Assembly (NCBI GenBank): GCA_905221605.1
Contig: CAJNDS010001193.1
Coordinates: forward strand, 1 to 29,399
Source: Symbiodinium natans
Lineage: Eukaryota > Sar > Dinophyceae > Suessiales > Symbiodiniaceae
Direction: 5' to 3'
DNA length: 29,399 nucleotides
Below, piece after piece: positions 24,721 through 29,399 of this stretch. The position numbers and the translations under genes were made by a program. Position 1 is the first letter of the stretch. Each line of letters opens with the position of its first letter. The notes under the pieces were generated by a model, which saw only the letters and a program-made list of their open reading frames with translations, ran no database searches and was not told the DNA's origin.

Positions 24721-24972
24721 AGTACCGTACCGGAGATTCCTGCCGTGACCATGTTTTGCCATGCCATGCCGTGCCTCTGGTGCTGGCCAGGTGCTGGCCC
24801 GATCACGCGTGAAATGGTCCGAATCTTTGGTCCAGTAGCAGAGTGCCACACAGTTTCACACACCAGGTTGCACATTGAAATTTGCACACAATGCTTCAGG
24901 CGCTCAGTGTGCTGGGTCCATGTTTATCCCATGCTTTGTCACTGACATTTGCACGGACACCGTCGTGCTTAG

Positions 24973-25269
24973 GTTCTCAAGGCTATCGACCGCGTAAAGG
25001 CTGACACTGCCGCCTTGCAGCAGCGCCGGGATTCTCAGGGCACCTTGTTTTTTGGTAGGAGTGCGTCCTGCCGATTGCTAAAAACCGTAAAAGAGCTCTC
25101 TGCCACGCGCGGCTACATGTTGCTTACAGGTCCCCCAGACAGTGCATGTTACCTAGGAGAAAACTCGAAAGAAACCCGAAATGGTGACATGCTTCGAGCC
25201 TTGCAAAGTACCTTACTCCAAGGCTTGCAACTAGGCTACAACCCGTGTTTTCTGCACTTCCTCCTGTAA
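24973..25269 (+). CDS. Coding-like exon, unrecognised
   Basis: From the AG of GTGCTTAG the frame reads VLKAIDRVKADTAALQQRRD, then GTLFFGRSASCRLLKTVKEL, GYMLLTGPPDSACYLGENS and MLRALQSTLLQGLQLGYNPC to a TAA. The first part is strongly helical and charged. With about 98 codons it is one of the cleanest frames in the chain. No family is recognised. Confidence 0.4.
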   Translation, partial: VLKAIDRVKADTAALQQRRDSQGTLFFGRSASCRLLKTVKELSATRGYMLLTGPPDSACYLGENSKETRNGDMLRALQSTLLQGLQLGYNPCFLHFLL

Positions 25270-25341
25270 CCTTCACAAGCGTGCAGTTTTAAACAACAGG
25301 ACGGGAGGCGCTCCTACTCTTACCTTGCTGTTGCACGTGTT

Positions 25342-25471
25342 TTGGGCATCATGGAGTTAGCTAAGGAATCGCTGCACGGCGAGAAGGCTTGGGGTTGGCT
25401 TGGGTCGCTTCATGCACATCACAGAGTAGCACAGATCAAAACGGCACTCTTGAGAGCCTCAGATGGAAGCC

Positions 25472-25509
<38 letters not shown>

Positions 25510-25623
25510 AGTTTTGTTACTTGGCCAGGCAACGCAGCTATCACTGAGGACATCTGCGACGTCTACTTGAGGCAAATCCAGCAAACAGAGGCATGCCAAC
25601 TGCCAACCCGGAGCATGCCCTGA
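25342..25623 (+). CDS. Coding-like frame crossed by a GT microsatellite
   Basis: Reads MELAKESLHGEKAWGWLGSL, then RVAQIKTALLRASDGSR, then Val-Cys repeats from a (GT)17 tract (25474-25507), then NAAITEDICDVYLRQIQQTE. Both sides look coding in one frame. The tract may sit in an intron or truly encode (VC)n. The end overlaps the next frame. Confidence 0.3.
25474..25507 (+). repeat. (GT)17 microsatellite
   Basis: 34 bases of uninterrupted GT inside a coding-like region. Length change by non-multiples of three would break the surrounding frame. Confidence 0.95.
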
Positions 25624-25802
25624 ACAGGCTGACCGCTTCCGAGGAATCATATCGGGAAGTTAAGGAGCTCTACCAAAGCCAGAATGGCCGCGAGGAGGAG
25701 CCTGATCCACTGGCTCCTTCGCTTCTGGAGCAGATTACGCCACTTCCGCAGCCTTCGCCAGGACTTAGAGCTGCTGGGGAATGCGGCCTTGGAAAACGTT
25801 GA
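25593..25802 (+). CDS. Coding-like frame, unrecognised
   Basis: 69 codons, strongly protein-like: EHALNRLTASEESYREVKEL, then YQSQNGREEEPDPLAPSLLE and QITPLPQPSPG. In the next stretch a shifted frame reads LRQDLELLGNAALENVEARS, so another frame change near 25755 is likely. No family is recognised. Confidence 0.35.
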   Translation: MPTANPEHALNRLTASEESYREVKELYQSQNGREEEPDPLAPSLLEQITPLPQPSPGLRAAGECGLGKR

Positions 25803-25895
25803 GGCCCGGAGCTGGGACACCAGACAACATGCCCAGCCGTGGCACCAGTCAGGGCATCATGCCTGTTACACATTGCATCACAGTACTTTTGCCAG

Positions 25896-26042
25896 GTTGT
25901 CGCAGAGCAGTATTTCGAAGTTCGATCCTGGCAAGAGTATTTCAAGGACCTTCAATGCATGCTCAAGCATCAAATCAACATAACATTCATGGGGCTTCAC
26001 GCAGTTTTCGGCCACACGCCGCACAGGACGAGGTCAACGTGA
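25896..26042 (+). CDS. Coding-like exon, unrecognised
   Basis: After CAGTACTTTTGCCAG the frame reads VVAEQYFEVRSWQEYFKDLQ, then CMLKHQINITFMGLHAVFG. It is rich in aromatic and charged residues in a helical pattern. It stays open to TGA at 26040-26042, but the last ~15 residues are basic and probably out of frame. The adjacent frame at 26027 takes over. Confidence 0.4.
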   Translation, partial: VVAEQYFEVRSWQEYFKDLQCMLKHQINITFMGLHAVFGHTPHRTRST

Positions 26043-26101
26043 CCAAGTACAATGTCAAAAAGCATGGCGTCGCTGGCTCAGAGAGCTGCGAAGCATGTGA
26101 G
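26027..26101 (+). CDS. Possible 25-codon exon bounded by AG and GT
   Basis: CGCACAG precedes and GTAGGG follows. The 75 bases between read DEVNVTKYNVKKHGVAGSES plus CEACE, exactly 25 codons. It overlaps the end of the previous frame by 16 bases, so either a short frameshift joins them or one boundary is wrong. Confidence 0.3.
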
Positions 26102-26340
26102 GTAGGGTCTCTATGACTGTTATTGGTGTAAGGTTCCTTCTAAATAATATGGTGAGTGTATACTCATAATGACAGCCTGTTGTACTGTTTGTGTGCGGCA
26201 TTGCTGCTTGGGCACAGATACTCGGAACGCTCAAGAACGAGGTGGTTGAGGCTTGCGGGGTTCCCTTGCTCTCCATTGCTCCGACGCCGTCTCCCTCTCT
26301 CCCTCTCCCGGCTGTGCCACTCTCTCGCAGTATCTCGCAG

Positions 26341-26477
26341 TAGAACCGAAACCTCTGACTCGAGACAGTAAAAAGCGACAGCAGGTCGGCAATGACGTGA
26401 AGGACCTTGGCCGCGGAGCTGCCACTGTTGTCCAAAGCGGGCGTGAGCAGGCTCGGACTGTCACTGACTTCAACTGA
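26341..26477 (+). CDS. Coding-like exon, unrecognised
   Basis: A C/T-rich tract (26260-26325) ends in duplicated acceptor-like TCTCGCAGTATCTCGCAG. The frame then reads VEPKPLTRDSKKRQQVGNDV and KDLGRGAATVVQSGREQART to TGA. It is basic and helical in the middle. No family is recognised. Confidence 0.35.
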
Positions 26478-26479
26478 CA

Positions 26480-26655
26480 GTATTCTGGTACCTGAGGAGC
26501 CCATGGTAAACGGACCTCCAAGCCGGGAAAACTTGGAACAACCCCCACATAGGAGCAGCAGCGTATTTCTTCAGCATACCGTGCTGCCGATGTTCAGTGT
26601 TGCCCGTCCAGCTTCCAGCGTGAACAAAGTAACAAAATTCGTCATATTGCCTTGA
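26480..26655 (+). CDS. Coding-like frame, unrecognised
   Basis: Reads DSILVPEEPMVNGPPSRENL, then EQPPHRSSSVFLQHTVLPMF and ASSVNKVTKFVILP to TGA. It is open upstream to 26407. It is Pro/Ser-rich, like a linker. It lies directly after the previous frame but in another phase. Confidence 0.3.
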
Positions 26656-26968
26656 ACAGACGGGGTTGAAATGTGGGGATTGTTGCTGACAAGACTCAGA
26701 TGCCGCACCTGGTACGAGCCGCCACCGACACGATGGGCACGGTCGTGCAGTTAGCGGCCTAGACTCACTGTTGCCGGATGTGGCCGGCTTGTGAGAGCAG
26801 GGGCTTTTTGTGTCACATGACACTTGCTGCACTCAGCCGCACAGCCGCGCCTTGGACTGCAAGGTCAGGGAGTGGGGCAGCCGCCTCTGCTGCAGGAACC
26901 TTCGCTTCAAGGACCCGAAGACGAAGTCGCAATGGACTGGCGGACTGTGACATATTCCGACTAATCGG
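26656..26968. other. Mixed sequence, weak frames only
   Basis: Plus frames around 26830-26945 give LDCKVREWGSRLCCRNLRF in one phase and Ala/Arg-rich sequence in another. Neither is convincing alone. It may hold a further short exon. Confidence 0.3.
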
Positions 26969-27205
26969 TTGAAACACACTGCATGTTGCAGTATGTTTGA
27001 CATGATTGCCTCTTCGTTCTCGATGAGCTCTCAGCAGCATCTCTCAGCAATGCGCAGGAGCCAGGAGCACATCGCGACAGCCGTCCATGACACGGTCCAT
27101 CTCCAAGCACAGGGCGTCAGTAGTTCTTTCAGTGATCTTTCCGAGGTAGCACAGAGCGCAGGATTCGGGTTCTTGCTGCCCTCACAGAGGTGGTGGCACC
27201 GGTGA
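26969..27205 (+). CDS. Coding-like frame, unrecognised
   Basis: 78 codons, Ser/Gln/His-rich and amphipathic: SMFDMIASSFSMSSQQHLSA, then RRSQEHIATAVHDTVHLQAQ and SSSFSDLSEVAQSAGFGFLL. It could form helices. No motif is recognised. Same strand as its neighbours. Confidence 0.35.
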   Translation: MKHTACCSMFDMIASSFSMSSQQHLSAMRRSQEHIATAVHDTVHLQAQGVSSSFSDLSEVAQSAGFGFLLPSQRWWHR

Positions 27206-27335
27206 AGCGTGCGTGGCACTTGATGGTCATCAACCCAGTGAAAGAGAGTGAAAAATAGTGAGAGGCTCTTTGAAACTTGATTCATTGATGACTTGGCCAC
27301 TTGGCCATTTGCATGAATTTGCATCATGAACGCCG

Positions 27336-27587
27336 TTGAACTCCGAGGTGACCGGCTTCATTCTTTGCGTCCTCGTCCCTTTGTTTGCCCTTAGGACCAA
27401 AGCATCTGTCATGCTGCACGTTGAAGCACGTGCGAAACGCAAGCGTGGCAATTTGCCCTGCCAAAGCTGCTTCCCCTTTGTTGAGGACCTACGCTCCTCT
27501 CAACTCCGTGGTGTCAAACCTAGGCCAGGCAGAGATGGTACCAAAGCTTCTAGGCCTCTAAAACCACAACAGGCCATGAGAGTCTAG
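27336..27587 (+). CDS. Short frame with hydrophobic N-terminus
   Basis: 83 codons from a non-ATG start. Residues ~6-20 (TGFILCVLVPLFALR) are hydrophobic, and the rest is basic (EARAKRKRGNLPCQ). It could be a signal anchor or chance. It is less coding-like than its neighbours. Confidence 0.2.
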   Translation: MNSEVTGFILCVLVPLFALRTKASVMLHVEARAKRKRGNLPCQSCFPFVEDLRSSQLRGVKPRPGRDGTKASRPLKPQQAMRV

Positions 27588-27744
27588 GGTGTTGGTGGCC
27601 TGTTTGGCTTGGGGTGTGGCAAATGGTGCTTTGCTGCCTGGCAGGCTCCGCGCAGTGCAACCATTCAAAGAGAAGATATCAGCCTTTGTTGTTACGCATG
27701 AGTAAAGATGCTTCTATGTTTCTGAACGTATTGAACGTTATGTA

Positions 27745-28272
27745 TTGTGGGTGTTGTTGGGGCCCCGGGCAAGGCCTCCTTTGGCTCGCGATCTGCACAT
27801 GCTGCCCACCCAGGCACGACAGTGTCAGAATCACTTGACAAGGGTGCAGCACGTGGAAGTTGAAGTATTGCAGAAGTGGACAGCTGGAGAGCCTGGTGAC
27901 GGCAGGGGCATGCATGGAAGAGCAGGGAAGGCTGCATTGTTAGTGCTCTACCCCTTGATAACGGCCAACATCTCAGCATGGTACACGTTGCAACCACAGC
28001 TCTTCTCCTCAGGGTGGCGTGATATAAAGCACGAAGCTCATAGCAAGATCATTGCATTTGAAAGTTGCACTTAGGTGTTTCTACCACTGGCTCTTCACTA
28101 CTGGGCAACTCATCCCGAGCTCTCACACGACGTCGGCAACATGTTCCGTCGATTGCCGGAGCAATTGAGCCGACTACCTGAGCAGCTGGACAAGCTGTCA
28201 GGGCCTCATTTTTTGCTGGAGGCTGCACACTGCGCTGCGTCCAGCATGATGCGCAAGCTGCTTGTTGCTTAA
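27745..28272 (+). pseudogene. Coding-like frame with one internal TAG
   Basis: One frame is open from 27745 to 28272 except for TAG at 28072-28074. Before it: VQHVEVEVLQKWTAGEPGDG, AALLVLYPLITANISAWYTL and SSGWRDIKHEAHSKIIAFES. After it: VFLPLALHYWATHPELSHDV, then RRLPEQLSRLPEQLDKLSG with a doubled LPEQL, then HFLLEAAHCAASSMMRKLL. An AG just before 27815 (CCACCCAG) could be an acceptor. The stop could be a disabling mutation, or the TAG could itself be a splice acceptor (TTGCACTTAG before GTG). No family is recognised. Confidence 0.4.
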
Positions 28273-28657
28273 GGCCCGGCATCAGCAAACTGCGGTGTAG
28301 CGAGCCCGAGGATGGCCCTGCACCCCGTCTGAGAGGGTCAGAGGGGTATGAGCCAGGGTCGTAGTTGCCTCACGGCACGGAAAGTTCCGGTCTTCGGACG
28401 ATACAGGAGCATTGTTCTCAGATGCCACACGAGCTGACTTGAAAGATCAAGTTTCTTGTAGACATGTGGAAGAGTGGCACCTGATGGACGATTTCGCACT
28501 GGGGAGAAGCTGACCACATTGGATTCTACCTCGCCCGGCTAGTGCAGCTGATGCAAGGTCGAGACATCGTCTAAGCCTGTTTCTCCTCAATCTGCGTCTA
28601 TATGCGCTGGCCTGTCAACAGGAACCAGGGCAGTTGACGATAGCTTCTGAAGATCAG
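28273..28657. other. Intron-like spacer, no gene seen
   Basis: No open frame above 60 codons on either strand and no repeat. It ends in GAAGATCAG, a possible acceptor for the next frame. Confidence 0.4.
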
Positions 28658-28744
28658 GCTGCAAAATCAGCTTGCAACTTCCGAAGCACTCTACCATTCT
28701 TCGCCTCTTTCAAGAGGCCTCCCACTCCAGAGCAGCTCCCCTGA
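28658..28744 (+). CDS. Possible short exon
   Basis: Directly after GATCAG the frame reads AAKSACNFRSTLPFFASFKR and PPTPEQLP to TGA. It is protein-like but only 28 codons, and a shifted frame (QLATSEALYHSSPLS) is also open. Confidence 0.25.
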   Translation, partial: AAKSACNFRSTLPFFASFKRPPTPEQLP

Positions 28745-28814
28745 GATGCTTGGATACAGCTGCAGCAGCGTGCTGCAACCCATGCTGGCAAAGCATGCTG
28801 CTGAGCCTTGCTAG

Positions 28815-29147
28815 TTGCCATTCAGCACGCGTGTCGCATCATGTCGCCATGACGTTGAACATGTCGCTCGGTCATTGCCTTGGCCCACCAGTCTGCCGGG
28901 CTTGCATTGCATGTCATTTCCAGAGCATGTTGGTAGCAAAAAGAACAGGTGTTACAAGCACTGCGACCTGAGCCCAGCCATGTTCGCAGCGATGCTCTCA
29001 CAAAACCAGGCTGAGAGTTTGCAGCGAGAAGTTTGCCCCCAGTATCAGCTCAGTGTCATCGAGTCATCTGCTCCGGATTGTGAATATGGCAGGCGCTTTC
29101 ACTTGAAGAGGCTGGACTCGGCTGCACACGATACCTCTTCTGCTTAA
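28815..29147 (+). CDS. Coding-like 3' frame, unrecognised
   Basis: 110 codons ending in TAA. The good part begins after the acceptor-like TTGGCCCACCAG (about 28893) or slightly later: FPEHVGSKKNRCYKHCDLSP, then AMFAAMLSQNQAESLQREVC, QYQLSVIESSAPDCEYGR and FHLKRLDSAAHDTSSA. It looks like the C-terminal end of a protein. No family is recognised. Confidence 0.4.
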   Translation: MPFSTRVASCRHDVEHVARSLPWPTSLPGLHCMSFPEHVGSKKNRCYKHCDLSPAMFAAMLSQNQAESLQREVCPQYQLSVIESSAPDCEYGRRFHLKRLDSAAHDTSSA

Positions 29148-29293
29148 AGCAGCTACCATGACTCTGCATGCGCAATGCCTCAGTGAGCACCTTTAGCCCT
29201 CCCAGACCTACAGCTGGAGGTGATTTGCTCTTGCCGGGCCTTGTGGTTCAAGGTAGGTCCCAATGCAGATATAGCCTATGATATAGCTAGTGA

Positions 29294-29399
29294 AATCGGT
29301 GGGACGCTCACCTCGAGAGCATGGATAAGCTGACGAGGTTCGTGAAGGAGCAGTCCCTCCAGAGGACTGAGAACACGCACAAACCCGAAGAGCTTGTGC
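29294..29399 (+). CDS. Partial coding-like frame running off the window
   Basis: Open from just after an in-frame TGA (29291-29293) to the window end. Reads NRWDAHLESMDKLTRFVKEQ, then SLQRTENTHKPEELV. An ATG lies at 29321. It is charged and helical in the middle. It could be an exon or the start of the next gene, in the same direction as the frames before it. Confidence 0.3.

Noticed and set aside
1-29399. tRNA, rRNA, snRNA or spliced-leader genes
   Set aside because: I looked for T-loop-like GGTTCGAATCC, 5S-like and leader sequences on both strands and found none that could be supported.

Overview
The window looks like nuclear DNA of a repeat-rich protist, most likely a dinoflagellate. The grounds are: plant/alveolate-type TTTAGGG telomeric motifs in two interstitial blocks; no bacterial gene or operon structure; many satellites and microsatellites; and only short reading frames of coding-like composition, several preceded by pyrimidine tracts ending in AG or followed by GT. 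No spliced-leader, rRNA or tRNA gene was seen, and no gene could be assigned to a known family. The organism assignment is therefore an inference, not a demonstration.

Layout. 1-963: pyrimidine and CTAT microsatellites, then AT-rich DNA. 964-4370: about four tandem copies of a roughly 0.7 kb repeat (family R1); the third is split by a 657-bp block holding TTTAGGG repeats and a run of 82 G. 4371-5495: CT microsatellite and two weak coding-like frames. 5718-6393, 11154-11871 and 13608-14227: three same-orientation copies of a 0.6-0.7 kb block (family A). 6825-7675: a compound purine-rich simple-repeat array. 8040-10536: a 62-68 bp satellite of about 37 units, each with the palindromic core CCTAGGACAATGTCCTAGG. 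11980-12570: a diverged ~50-bp repeat interrupted by a TA-rich block. 12735-13607: coding-like frames on the minus strand.

14500-16900: coding-like frames on the plus strand, with frame breaks and a perfect 10-bp hairpin just after one stop codon. 16972-17750: degenerate telomere-like DNA with its own longer period. 17786-18211: seven copies of a CGAGCCGGCTCG palindrome. 18212-21290: AT-rich low-complexity DNA around a GC-rich Cys-containing coding-like island (19587-20168). 21290-29399: a chain of coding-like frames, all on the plus strand, interpretable as exons of one or a few unidirectional genes, or as gene relics; the last runs off the window.

How the parts work together cannot be said from sequence alone, because no product is recognised. 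The strongest observations are structural: two independent tandem arrays built around palindromic cores, a telomere-like/poly-G insert inside a repeat unit, and recurrent single frame breaks in otherwise coding-like DNA. The frame breaks could mean pseudogenes, unrecognised short introns or assembly indels.
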